Assembly (NCBI GenBank): GCA_026392455.1
Contig: JAPLCB010000010.1
Coordinates: forward strand, 248,001 to 312,000
DNA length: 64,000 bases
Origin: Propionibacteriales bacterium
Lineage (GTDB): Bacteria > Actinomycetota > Actinomycetes > Propionibacteriales > Nocardioidaceae
Direction of reading: 5' to 3'
Below are positions 17,546-25,557 of the stretch, in pieces (the stretch's first letter is position 1; each line of letters begins with the position of its first letter). The notes below the pieces were generated by a model. It did no database searches and was not told the DNA's origin. It worked only from the letters and a program-made list of their open reading frames with translations. The translations under genes and the position numbers were made by a program.

Positions 17546-18424
17546 CTAGAAGCAGCTCGCCATCAGCCGGCCGAACAGCTCGTGCTCGTCGACGTCGAGC
17601 CCACGGCGCGCGAACCAGCTGCACACGTTGCGGCAGTCCCGCATCAGGAAGTCGGCCCCCTGCGGGTTGGCGACGATGTCGACCATCTGGGGGAGGTCGA
17701 TGATCACCAGCCGCTCGCCGGCCGCCAGGATGTTGTAGGGCGACAGGTCCCCGTGCGCGAGGCCCCGGTCCGCCAGCGCGGTCATCGCCTCGGTGAGCTG
17801 GCGGAACCACTCGGCGAGCAGCTCGGGAGACGGCCTGGTCGTCGCCAGCCGCGGCGCGGCCTCCCCGTCCACGGTGACGAGCTCCATCAGGATCTCGGTG
17901 CCGTCGATCTGGACCGGGTAGGGGACCGGGATCCCCGCCTCCCAGCACCGGCACAGCGACTCCCACTCGGCCCAGGCCCACTGCCCGGCGGCAGCCTGCC
18001 TGCCGAACGCCGTCTTCTTGGCGATCGCCCGGGCCTCCCGGGAGTCGCGGGTGCGTCGGCCCTCGGTGTAGTCGGCGTTGCGGTGGAAGTTGCGGTGGTC
18101 GGTACTGCGGTAACGCTTCGCCGCGAGCACCACCAGGTCGTCGGTCCCGGGGACCGCGCGTTCCAGCAGGAAGACGTCGGCCTCCTTGCCGGTCTTGAGG
18201 ATGCCCAGGTCGGTCTCGACGGCCGCGCGGTCGGTCACCAGCCACCGGGGTGGTGGCTGCGGACCGCGCATCAGCGGCTCGAGGTCCCAGTAGCGGGTGA
18301 ACCGCTGGCCGTCGTCGGGGTCGTCGATGACGACGTACTCGAACGGGTCGGTGCCTTCGGTGTGTTCGGTGCGTGCGGTTCGCTCAGCGAAGAAGTACGG
18401 GGTCGGCTGGTCGCCAGTGGTCAT
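17546..18424 (-). CDS. RIO1-type serine protein kinase
   Basis: 292 residues. RIO signatures are complete: GKEADVFLLERA (phosphate-loop equivalent), AAKRYRST (ATP-binding Lys), the catalytic loop AHGDLSPYNIL and the metal motif IDLPQ in place of DFG. The C-terminal FLMRDCRNVCSWF block is the RIO1-family helix. RIO kinases act in ribosome maturation in archaea and eukaryotes; the role of bacterial members is unclear. The ATG at 18424 has only a weak GGAG upstream, and a short ORF with a better ribosome-binding site overlaps the start (18384-18485). Confidence 0.85.
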   Translation of the reverse strand: MTTGDQPTPYFFAERTARTEHTEGTDPFEYVVIDDPDDGQRFTRYWDLEPLMRGPQPPPRWLVTDRAAVETDLGILKTGKEADVFLLERAVPGTDDLVVLAAKRYRSTDHRNFHRNADYTEGRRTRDSREARAIAKKTAFGRQAAAGQWAWAEWESLCRCWEAGIPVPYPVQIDGTEILMELVTVDGEAAPRLATTRPSPELLAEWFRQLTEAMTALADRGLAHGDLSPYNILAAGERLVIIDLPQMVDIVANPQGADFLMRDCRNVCSWFARRGLDVDEHELFGRLMASCF

Positions 18425-18485
18425 GAGAGGAGCTCCGGGATGAGGTGAAGGGGTTGGCGGGCATGCCGCTCACATCGACCTGCAT
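18384..18485 (-). CDS. Possible 33-residue leader ORF overlapping the RIO kinase start
   Basis: On the minus strand GAGGAGGGTGAC directly precedes an ATG at 18485 that opens a 33-codon frame (MQVDVSGMPANPF...) ending inside the RIO gene in a different frame. The Shine-Dalgarno is stronger than that of the RIO gene. It could be a small protein or a translational-coupling leader. Nothing else supports it, and the peptide has no recognised domain. Confidence 0.35.
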   Translation of the reverse strand: MQVDVSGMPANPFTSSRSSSHDHWRPADPVLLR

Positions 18486-18562
18486 GTCACCCTCCTCGGT
18501 TCCGGAGCCCGACGGGCTCGACCAGACCAGGGTCCCCGATCCGTACGCCGGCCGGCAACCGG

Positions 18563-19417
18563 TTATTCGGCGACCGGGTGCAGCAGCGCCGCGAGCTCCT
18601 CGACGCCGTCGACCAGACGCGTCCCAGGACGTGCCCAGGACGCGTTGGCGTCGACGGGGTGCACCGGCACGCCCACCGGGAGCAGGCCGGTCGCGACCAG
18701 CGCGTCGGCCAGGGCGGCGGACCCAGCCCGGTCGTAGCCGCACGGTGCGACCACGACCACCTCAGGAGCGGTCGCACGCACCTGCTCCCAGGTCACCCGG
18801 CGGGACTTCTCGCCGCCCGTCGCCAGAACGGGGTCGCCGCCGGCGAGGGTGATCATCTCCGGGATCCAGTGCCCGGGCGCGAACGGAGGATCGGTCCACT
18901 CCAGGAACATCACCCGCGGGCGCGCTCGACCGGCGACCCGTTCGGCGACCACCTCCAGCCGGCGGCGCTGGTCGGCGACGAGCTCAGCGGCACGCGTCTC
19001 GTGGCCGGTCGCCCGGCCGAGCTCCACGATCGAGGCGAAGACCTCGTCCAGGGTGTGCGGGTCGATGGTCAGCACCTCGGCGGTGCAGCCGAGGTGGGCC
19101 AGGGCGTCGTCGACGACCGAGACGTCGACGGCGCAGACCGCGCAGAGGTCCTGGGTGACCACGAGGTCGGCGTCCAGCGCGGCCAGGGCGCCCTCGTCGA
19201 GGTGGTAGAGGTCGTCGCCGCGCTGCATCGCGGCGACGACGAAGGCGTCGATCTCCGCAGGGGTGAGACCCTCCGGCATCGCGGAGGTCGAGACGATCCT
19301 GCGGGTCCGCGCCTCGGCCGGGAAGTCGCACTCGAAGGTGACTCCCACGACCGCGTCGCCGGCCCCGATCGCGAACAGGATCTCGGTGGTCGAGGGGAGC
19401 AGGCTGACGATGCGCAC
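18563..19417 (-). CDS. Cobalamin/Fe-siderophore-binding-type protein (BtuF fold), no signal peptide
   Basis: 284 residues matching the periplasmic-binding helical-backbone fold: RIVSLLPSTTEILFAIGAGD at the start, ECDFPAEAR, VTQDLCAVCAV and MFLEWTDPPFAPGHWIPEM. The protein starts right at the fold (GTG 19417), so no signal peptide or lipobox is present and no transporter genes are beside it. This group is often called cobalamin-binding protein and may be cytoplasmic. Ligand unproven. A TAGAGT box (19424-19429) six bases upstream predicts a leaderless mRNA, sharing its -10 with the divergent dehydrogenase gene. Confidence 0.78.
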   Translation of the reverse strand: MRIVSLLPSTTEILFAIGAGDAVVGVTFECDFPAEARTRRIVSTSAMPEGLTPAEIDAFVVAAMQRGDDLYHLDEGALAALDADLVVTQDLCAVCAVDVSVVDDALAHLGCTAEVLTIDPHTLDEVFASIVELGRATGHETRAAELVADQRRRLEVVAERVAGRARPRVMFLEWTDPPFAPGHWIPEMITLAGGDPVLATGGEKSRRVTWEQVRATAPEVVVVAPCGYDRAGSAALADALVATGLLPVGVPVHPVDANASWARPGTRLVDGVEELAALLHPVAE

Positions 19418-19423
19418 GGACGA

Positions 19424-19433
19424 ACTCTAAGGT
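19424..19433. promoter_or_regulatory. Overlapping divergent -10 boxes
   Basis: TAGAGT (minus strand, 19424-19429) serves the BtuF-like gene at six bases, and TAAGGT (plus strand, 19428-19433) is placed for gabD with a ~25-base leader. The two hexamers share bases 19428-19429, so only one polymerase can bind at a time. Confidence 0.5.
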
Positions 19434-19465
19434 GGGCAGGTCGCATTTCGATCGGGAGGAACACC

Positions 19466-20935
19466 ATGAGCAGCACCGCCACCGAGAAGTCCGTCCTCGA
19501 GTCCGTGCCGAAGCAGCTGCTGATCGGCGGCGAGTGGCGCGACGCGTCGGGCGGGGCCACCTTCGAGGTCGAGGACCCGGCCACCGGGTTGGCGCTCTGC
19601 TCGGTCGCGGACGCGACCCCCGAGGATGCGCTGGCCGCGCTCGACGCGGCCGTGGCTGCCCAGGCCGGCTGGGCCGCAACGCCGCCCAACGAGCGCTCCG
19701 AGATCCTGCACCGGGCCTTCCTGGCCCTCGGGGAGCAGGCCGACGAGCTCGCGCTGCTGATGACCCTCGAGATGGGTAAGGCAATTGCCGAGTCCCGGGG
19801 CGAGCTTGCCTACGCGGCCGAGTTCTTCCGCTGGTTCTCCGGTGAGGCGCTGCGACTGGACGGCTACTACAAGACGTCAGGCAACGGGGCCAGCCGGGTA
19901 CTGGTGATGCGTCAGCCGGTCGGCCCGTGCTTCTTCATCACGCCGTGGAACTTCCCGAACGCGATGGGGACCCGGAAGATCGGACCGGCGATCGCGGCCG
20001 GCTGCACGATGGTGGTCAAGCCCGCCCAGCAGACGCCGTTGTCGATGCTGGCGCTGGCACGGGTCCTCGAGGAGTGCGGCCTGCCTCCGGGCGTCCTGAA
20101 CGTGATCACCGCGACGCGGTCCGGCGATGTCTCCGCCCCGGTCATCGGCGACCCCCGGCTGCGCAAGCTCAGCTTCACCGGGTCCACCGGCATCGGTAAG
20201 AAGCTGATCGCCCAGGCGGCCGACCAGGTCCTCAAGGTGTCGATGGAGCTCGGCGGCAACGCACCCTTCCTGGTCTTCGCGGACGCCGACCTCGACGCCG
20301 CTGTCGAGGGGGCGATGCTCGCGAAGATGCGGAACATGGGGGAGGCCTGCACCTCGGCCAACCGCTTCCACGTCCACGAGTCGGTGGCCCGGGAGTTCGC
20401 CGCGAAGCTGGCCGCCCGGATGGGGGCGCTCTCGCTCGGCCGCGGAACCGAGGATGGCGTGGACGTCGGCCCGATCATCGATGCCACCCAGCGCGACAAG
20501 GTCGCCGAGCTGGTCGACGACGCGGTCGCGCGAGGTGCGACCTGCCTGACCGGTGGCACCAAGCGCGAGGGCGCCGGCTACTTCTTCGAGCCGACCGTGC
20601 TGGTCGACGTACCGGCCGGCGCACGGGTGCTGGGCGAAGAGATCTTCGGGCCGGTTGCCCCGGTCGCGACGTTCAGCACCGACGAGGAGGCGATCGCCGC
20701 GGCGAACGACACCGAGTACGGGCTGGTCGCCTACGTGTTCACTCGTGACCTGGACCGCGCCTTCAAGGTCTGCGAGGCGCTGGAGACCGGGATGATCGGT
20801 CTCAACCAGGGCATCGTCTCCAACGCCGGCGCGCCGTTCGGCGGCGTGAAGCAGTCCGGCACCGGCCGCGAGGGCGGTAACGAAGGAATCGCGGAGTACC
20901 TGGAGACCAAGTACATCGCCCTGAACCTCGGGTGA
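19466..20935 (+). CDS. gabD: NAD(P)-dependent succinate-semialdehyde dehydrogenase family protein
   Basis: 489 residues of the aldehyde dehydrogenase superfamily. PWNFPNAMGTRK and KPAQQTPLS form the cofactor site, FTGSTGIGKKLI the Rossmann turn, MELGGNAPFLV holds the catalytic Glu, and GEACTSANRFHVHESV the nucleophilic Cys. The sequence class is nearest to GabD/SSADH. GGGAGGA (19454-19460) precedes the ATG. It would oxidise succinate semialdehyde to succinate. It ends 12 bases before dxr and may be cotranscribed. The precise substrate is not certain without biochemical data. Confidence 0.82.
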   Translation: MSSTATEKSVLESVPKQLLIGGEWRDASGGATFEVEDPATGLALCSVADATPEDALAALDAAVAAQAGWAATPPNERSEILHRAFLALGEQADELALLMTLEMGKAIAESRGELAYAAEFFRWFSGEALRLDGYYKTSGNGASRVLVMRQPVGPCFFITPWNFPNAMGTRKIGPAIAAGCTMVVKPAQQTPLSMLALARVLEECGLPPGVLNVITATRSGDVSAPVIGDPRLRKLSFTGSTGIGKKLIAQAADQVLKVSMELGGNAPFLVFADADLDAAVEGAMLAKMRNMGEACTSANRFHVHESVAREFAAKLAARMGALSLGRGTEDGVDVGPIIDATQRDKVAELVDDAVARGATCLTGGTKREGAGYFFEPTVLVDVPAGARVLGEEIFGPVAPVATFSTDEEAIAAANDTEYGLVAYVFTRDLDRAFKVCEALETGMIGLNQGIVSNAGAPFGGVKQSGTGREGGNEGIAEYLETKYIALNLG

Positions 20936-20947
20936 GAGGCTGCCCGG

Positions 20948-22072
20948 GTGACTTCTGAGCACTCGCGGCGCGACGTGGTGATCCTGGGCTCGACCGGCTC
21001 GATCGGGACCCAGGCGCTCGACGTCGTCCGAGCGAACCCCGAGCGGTTCCGGGTGGTCGCCCTGACCGCAGGAGGCGCGAACCGGGACCTGTTCGATGCC
21101 CAGGTCGCGGAGTTCGCTCCTGGGTTCTCCGGTCTGGGGGAGACCGCGTCGGTGGATGCGGCTGCGCTGGACTGCGACGTGGTGCTCAACGGCATCACCG
21201 GCGCGGTCGGCCTACGACCGACGATCGCGGCCCTGGACGCCGGTAACACCCTGGCGCTGGCCAACAAGGAGTCGTTGATCATGGGCGGCTCGGTGGTGAC
21301 CTCCCGGGCCCGGCCCGGGCAGATCGTGCCCGTCGACAGCGAGCACAGCGCGTTGGCGCAGTGCCTGCGCAGCGGTACCCCGGCCGAGGTCCGCACGCTG
21401 GTGCTGACCGCCAGCGGTGGACCGTTCCGGGGGCGCACCAGGGCCGAGCTGGCCCGGGTCACGGTCGACGAGGCCCTGAACCACCCGACCTGGGACATGG
21501 GACCGGTGGTGACGATCAACTCGGCGACCCTGGTCAACAAGGGCCTGGAGGTGATCGAGGCGCACCTGCTCTTCGACATCCCGTTCGACCGGATCCAGGT
21601 CGTCGTGCACCCGACCTCGGTGGTGCACTCGATGGTCGAGTTCACCGACGGCTCGACGATCGCGCAGGCGTCACCTCCGACGATGCTCATCCCGATCGCG
21701 CTGGGGATGGCGTGGCCCGACCGCCTGCCCCAGGTGGCGCCTGCGGTGGACTGGACGAACGCTCAGACCTGGGAGTTCTTCCCGCTCGACAACGCTGCCT
21801 TTCCGGCCGTCGAGCTCGCCCGCTCGGCGGGTGCGGCCGGTGGAACTGCTCCGGCCGTCTACAACGCTGCCAACGAGGAGTGCGTGGCCGCCTTCCGGGC
21901 TGGCCGGCTGCCGTTCGTCGGGATCGTGGACCTGGTCGGCGACGTCCTGAATTCGCACGGTATTACCGGGAACGACGTAGGCTCGACGGGAACGATCCTC
22001 TCCGTGGACGACGTGCTCGCAGCAGACGCGTGGGCCCGCACGGAGGTCGCCCGCCTGCTCGAGAAGGACTGA
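20948..22072 (+). CDS. dxr: 1-deoxy-D-xylulose 5-phosphate reductoisomerase
   Basis: 374 residues. N-terminal NADPH motif [24 protein letters not shown], the catalytic region [11 protein letters not shown] and SGGPFRG, and [19 protein letters not shown] followed by [12 protein letters not shown] are all present. It makes methylerythritol phosphate, the committed step of the MEP isoprenoid pathway; ispG, a later step, lies 1.4 kb downstream. The stop overlaps the ATG of the site-2 protease gene (TGATG), an order conserved in actinobacteria. Confidence 0.96.
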   Translation: MTSEHSRRDVVILGSTGSIGTQALDVVRANPERFRVVALTAGGANRDLFDAQVAEFAPGFSGLGETASVDAAALDCDVVLNGITGAVGLRPTIAALDAGNTLALANKESLIMGGSVVTSRARPGQIVPVDSEHSALAQCLRSGTPAEVRTLVLTASGGPFRGRTRAELARVTVDEALNHPTWDMGPVVTINSATLVNKGLEVIEAHLLFDIPFDRIQVVVHPTSVVHSMVEFTDGSTIAQASPPTMLIPIALGMAWPDRLPQVAPAVDWTNAQTWEFFPLDNAAFPAVELARSAGAAGGTAPAVYNAANEECVAAFRAGRLPFVGIVDLVGDVLNSHGITGNDVGSTGTILSVDDVLAADAWARTEVARLLEKD

Positions 22073-23382
22073 TGACGACCGTACTGCTCTACATCGCCGG
22101 TGTGCTCGCGATCGTCGTGGGCCTGGCGGTCTCGATCGCTCTGCACGAGTGCGGCCACATGGTCCCGGCGAAGCGGTTCGGCGTCCGGGTGCCGCAGTTC
22201 TTCGTCGGTTTCGGCAAGACCTTGTGGTCGACCAAGCGCAACGGCACCGAGTACGGCGTCAAGGCCTTTCCGCTCGGCGGGTTCGTCAAGCTGATCGGGA
22301 TGCTGCCGCCGAGCTCGGCGGCTTCGGCGGCGTCCGGCAAGACGCCCGGAACCTTCGGCCGGCTGATCTCCGACGCCCGCGAGGCCGAAGCAGCCCTGCT
22401 CGAGCCCGGCGACGAGAAGCGGATGTTCTACCGGCTGCCGTGGTGGAAGAAGGTCATCGTGATGGCCGGCGGCCCCACGGTGAACCTGGTGATCGCGTTC
22501 TTCCTCTTCGGGGGGCTCTTCTACTTCCACGGTGTCGGCGAAGCCACCACCACCGTCGGCGGGGTCGCTCAGTGCGTCGTCGTCGCCCAGGACGGCGACC
22601 CGCAGCGCGACTGCATCACCAGCGGCCCGAACGCCGATCCGCGGGCGCCTGCCGCCGCCGCGGGCATCCTGCCGGGTGATCGCATCGTCGCCTTCGGGGA
22701 TGTCCCGATCACCTCCTACGAGCAGCTCCAGAAGCTGATCCGGTCCAGCCCCCAGGAGTCGGTGTTCATCACCCTGGAGAGGGACGGCGTCGAGCGCATC
22801 GTGTCCGCGAAGACCACGGTGAACCTGCTGCCCGACCTGAACGACCCGGAGAAGACCGTCTCGGTCGGGTACCTCGGCATCAGTCCCACCGAGGTCCTGG
22901 TTTCCAAGGGCGCCGGCTACACCGTCGAGCAGATGGGCTCGATGACCAAGGCGACGGTGGTCGCCCTCGGCGACATGCCGGCCCGGCTGTGGGACGTCGG
23001 CCGCGCGGTCGTCGGCCTGCAGGACCGTGACCCCGAAGGGCCGATGAGTGTGGTCGGGATCGGTCGGGTCGCGGGCGAGGTCAGCTCGGACGACACCATC
23101 AAGGGCGGCACCCGGGTGGCCTTCGTGATCACCCTGCTCGCCGGGGTGAACCTGTTCGTGGGCATGTTCAACTTCGTGCCGCTGCTGCCCCTGGACGGCG
23201 GCCACATCGCCGGCGCGCTGTACGAGGCCGTACGACGCGGCTGGGCCAAGCTCTTCCGGCGTCCCGACCCGGGCCACTTCGATGTCGCCAAGCTGCTCCC
23301 GATCGCCTACGTGACCGCGGGCATCCTCCTGGTCATGACGGCCCTCCTGATCTATGCCGACCTGGCGGTCCCGATCTCCTAG
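22072..23382 (+). CDS. rip1: Site-2 (RseP/Rip1-type) membrane metalloprotease
   Basis: 436 residues. The zinc motif HECGH is in the first membrane helix (ALHECGHMVPAKRFG) and the second ligand motif lies near the end (FNFVPLLPLDGGHIAGAL). A PDZ domain occupies about residues 180-290 between the second and third membrane segments. The mycobacterial orthologue Rip1 cuts anti-sigma factors after a first cleavage. Start ATG 22072 overlaps the dxr stop. The gene order dxr-rip1-ispG-GNAT is the same as in Mycobacterium. Confidence 0.93.
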   Translation: MTTVLLYIAGVLAIVVGLAVSIALHECGHMVPAKRFGVRVPQFFVGFGKTLWSTKRNGTEYGVKAFPLGGFVKLIGMLPPSSAASAASGKTPGTFGRLISDAREAEAALLEPGDEKRMFYRLPWWKKVIVMAGGPTVNLVIAFFLFGGLFYFHGVGEATTTVGGVAQCVVVAQDGDPQRDCITSGPNADPRAPAAAAGILPGDRIVAFGDVPITSYEQLQKLIRSSPQESVFITLERDGVERIVSAKTTVNLLPDLNDPEKTVSVGYLGISPTEVLVSKGAGYTVEQMGSMTKATVVALGDMPARLWDVGRAVVGLQDRDPEGPMSVVGIGRVAGEVSSDDTIKGGTRVAFVITLLAGVNLFVGMFNFVPLLPLDGGHIAGALYEAVRRGWAKLFRRPDPGHFDVAKLLPIAYVTAGILLVMTALLIYADLAVPIS

Positions 23383-23432
23383 CGCGCCGCAGGCCTGCCA
23401 CCACGGCTGGCCAGCGCTTCCGGGTCGACCGG

Positions 23433-23438
23433 TAGCCT
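23433..23438 (+). promoter_or_regulatory. -10 box of ispG (leaderless)
   Basis: TAGCCT, six bases before ATG 23445. Confidence 0.6.
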
Positions 23439-23444
23439 GGGGAC

Positions 23445-24596
23445 ATGACATCGGTTTCCCTCGGAATGCCCGCAGCACCGCCGCCGGTCCTGGCGCCGCG
23501 TCGCCCGACGCGACAGATCAAGGTCGGCAAGGTCGGGGTCGGGAGCGAGTCGCCGGTCTCGGTGCAGTCGATGACGACGACCCTGACCTCGGACGTCAAC
23601 GCCACCCTTCAGCAGATCGCCGAGCTGACCGCGACCGGCTGCGACATCGTCCGGGTCGCGTGCCCGTCCCAGGACGATGCCGAGGCCCTGCCGGAGATTG
23701 CCCAGCACTCCCAGATCCCGGTGATCGCGGACATCCACTTCCAGCCGAAGTACGTCTTCGCAGCCATCGACGCCGGCTGTGCTGCCGTCCGCGTCAACCC
23801 GGGCAACATCAAGAAGTTCGACGACCAGATCAAGGAGATCGCGCGCGCCGCCAACGACCGCGGCACCTCGATCCGGATCGGTGTGAACGCCGGCTCCTTG
23901 GACCCGCGCCTGCTGGCCAAGTACGGCAAGGCGACGCCCGAGGCGCTCGTCGAGTCGGCGATCTGGGAGGCCTCGCTCTTCGAGGAGCATGACTTCCACA
24001 ACTTCAAGATCTCGGTCAAGCACAACGACCCGGTCGTGATGGTGCGTGCCTACGAGCTCCTCGCGGAGGCGGGCGACTGGCCGTTGCACCTCGGCGTCAC
24101 CGAGGCCGGACCGGCGTTCCAGGGCACGATCAAGTCGGCGACCGCGTTCGGTGCCCTGCTCTCCCAGGGCATCGGCGACACCATCCGGGTCTCGCTGTCG
24201 GCCCCTCCGGTCGAGGAGGTGAAGGTCGGGATCCAGATCCTCCAGTCGCTGAACCTGCGCCCCCGGAAGCTCGAGATCGTCTCCTGCCCCTCGTGCGGAC
24301 GCGCCCAGGTCGACGTCTACACGCTGGCCGAGCGGGTCACCGCCGGCCTCGAGGGCCTCGAGGTCCCGCTGCGGGTCGCGGTGATGGGGTGCGTGGTGAA
24401 CGGTCCCGGCGAGGCTCGCGAGGCCGATCTCGGCGTGGCGTCCGGCAACGGCAAGGGCCAGATCTTCGTCCGTGGCGAGGTCATCAAGACGGTGCCCGAG
24501 TCGATGATCGTGGAGACCCTGATCGAGGAAGCGATGCGGTTGGCCGAGGAGATGGAGCCGGTCGACGGCGCCTCCGCCGAGGTGACCGTCTCCTAG
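23445..24596 (+). CDS. ispG: 4-hydroxy-3-methylbut-2-enyl-diphosphate synthase
   Basis: 383 residues, the short bacterial form. [10 protein letters not shown] and the TIM-barrel block [17 protein letters not shown] lead to the C-terminal iron-sulfur domain with Cys in SCPSCGR and [13 protein letters not shown], the three ligands of the [4Fe-4S] cluster. It converts MEcPP to HMBPP in the MEP pathway. ATG 23445 appears to be the 5' end of the mRNA. The stop TAG shares CTAG with the stop of the opposite lipoprotein gene. Confidence 0.96.
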   Translation: MTSVSLGMPAAPPPVLAPRRPTRQIKVGKVGVGSESPVSVQSMTTTLTSDVNATLQQIAELTATGCDIVRVACPSQDDAEALPEIAQHSQIPVIADIHFQPKYVFAAIDAGCAAVRVNPGNIKKFDDQIKEIARAANDRGTSIRIGVNAGSLDPRLLAKYGKATPEALVESAIWEASLFEEHDFHNFKISVKHNDPVVMVRAYELLAEAGDWPLHLGVTEAGPAFQGTIKSATAFGALLSQGIGDTIRVSLSAPPVEEVKVGIQILQSLNLRPRKLEIVSCPSCGRAQVDVYTLAERVTAGLEGLEVPLRVAVMGCVVNGPGEAREADLGVASGNGKGQIFVRGEVIKTVPESMIVETLIEEAMRLAEEMEPVDGASAEVTVS

Positions 24597-25267
24597 CCTG
24601 CGGCTGCCGCCAGCGCGGTCCGGATCACCCGGAGGGCTTGCCGGCAGGCCAGCCAGCTGGTGCTCTCCTTGGCGAAGTCGTCGAGGTCCTTCACCGCGGA
24701 GGTCACCGTCGCGGTCTCGGTCAGCGTCACGGACTCGAGCTGGGCCCACGGCGGGGCGAGCTCGGCGTTGGCCGCGGCGGCCTGGGCGGTCAAGGTGGCC
24801 AGGGCCGCGGTCACGGCCTGCTTGGTGGGTGGTTTCACCCGGTTCTTGCCGGTGCCGGTGGGAGCGGGCAGCGGCGCAGCCAGGTAGGCGGTTACGCCGT
24901 CGGCCACCTGGGCAGCCTGGTACTCCATGTCGTAGGGCTGGAGCCGAGCCGTGAACGTGCGGAGCTCGGTGATCCCGGTCGAGATCGTCTCGATGTTCTG
25001 CTGGCACCCGTCGGCGGTCGGCGTCTCTTCGTAGATCGAGACCGTCGCCAGCACGTTGGCCCAGCGCTTGGCCATCGCAGACGGGTTGGGGTCCTCGTCG
25101 AGCCCGACCAGGTTCGCGGCAACGTCGCGCCACTGATCGCGGCACTCCTGGATCCCGGCGTCGGTCGAGGCGGTCACCCCCGGCCGGTCATCTGCGCCGC
25201 ACGCGCTTGCGCCCAGGCTGAGGATCACGGTTGCCGCGACGGCAGCCCGGGCGAGGACGGAAGGCAT
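24593..25267 (-). CDS. Hypothetical lipoprotein, helical
   Basis: 224 residues. Signal peptide and lipobox ([10 protein letters not shown]) follow ATG 25267. The mature part is predicted mainly alpha-helical, with several Gln/Ala-rich helices and two pairs of Cys ([22 protein letters not shown]). I do not recognise the family. TACCGT (25274-25279) six bases before the ATG supports this start over a longer frame that begins upstream inside the repeat region. Convergent with ispG. Confidence 0.75.
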   Translation of the reverse strand: MPSVLARAAVAATVILSLGASACGADDRPGVTASTDAGIQECRDQWRDVAANLVGLDEDPNPSAMAKRWANVLATVSIYEETPTADGCQQNIETISTGITELRTFTARLQPYDMEYQAAQVADGVTAYLAAPLPAPTGTGKNRVKPPTKQAVTAALATLTAQAAAANAELAPPWAQLESVTLTETATVTSAVKDLDDFAKESTSWLACRQALRVIRTALAAAAG

Positions 25268-25273
25268 GGGCTC

Positions 25274-25279
25274 ACGGTA
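25274..25279 (-). promoter_or_regulatory. -10 box of the lipoprotein gene (leaderless)
   Basis: TACCGT on the minus strand, six bases before ATG 25267. Confidence 0.55.
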
Positions 25280-25327
25280 TCGGCCGCTCCCGGGTAGTGC
25301 AGGTGGTTCGACCCAGGTCGAGGACTT

Positions 25328-25343
25328 GGTCCCGATCGGGACC
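25328..25343. promoter_or_regulatory. 16-bp perfect palindrome upstream of a -10 box
   Basis: GGTCCCGATCGGGACC is its own reverse complement. It ends eight bases before the TAACCT at 25352, covering where the -35 region would be. A repressor or activator site is possible. Confidence 0.4.
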
Positions 25344-25363
25344 GGATCGCGTAACCTCGACCC

Positions 25364-25471
25364 GTGATCGTCGCTTCGCTCCTCAACGGGTTCTTGGCCC
25401 ACCCCTGGCACTGTGGTGATGAAGGCTCTGTGCCCCGGGTGGGGCCACGAGCAAGCTCGGGCGCTCGGTGA
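25364..25471 (+). CDS. Possible leaderless 35-residue microprotein (copy 1a)
   Basis: GTG 25364 lies six bases after TAACCT (25352-25357) and opens 35 codons (MIVASLLNGFLAHPWH...) to a TGA that overlaps the next GTG as GTGA. The start shares nucleotide and protein sequence with the ORFs at 25468, 37288 and 50050. It may be coding or only a reading of a non-coding repeat. Confidence 0.3.
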   Translation: MIVASLLNGFLAHPWHCGDEGSVPRVGPRASSGAR

Positions 25472-25548
25472 TCGTCGCTCCGCTCCTCAACGCTCCTCAC
25501 TACGCCGACAAAGGAGCAAGCTCCCTGCGGCTCCGCTCGATCGCGTAA
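25468..25548 (+). CDS. Possible 26-residue microprotein (copy 1b)
   Basis: GTG 25468 overlaps the stop of copy 1a. The frame (MIVAPLLNAPHYADK...) ends at a TAA that is the first half of the TAACCT promoter box of the GNAT gene. See copy 1a for the alternative view. Confidence 0.3.
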   Translation: MIVAPLLNAPHYADKGASSLRLRSIA

Positions 25549-25551
25549 CCT
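25546..25551 (+). promoter_or_regulatory. -10 box of GNAT gene (leaderless)
   Basis: TAACCT, six bases before GTG 25558; the box lies at the end of the repeat. Confidence 0.6.
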
Positions 25552-25557
25552 CGACCC

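Noticed and set aside
25231-25500. Reverse-strand ORFs across the 25.4 kb repeat (E-E-R-S-D-D-H-like reading)
   Set aside because: They are antisense readings of the repeat. The lipoprotein gene starts at 25267 with its own promoter, so the upstream extension is not coding.
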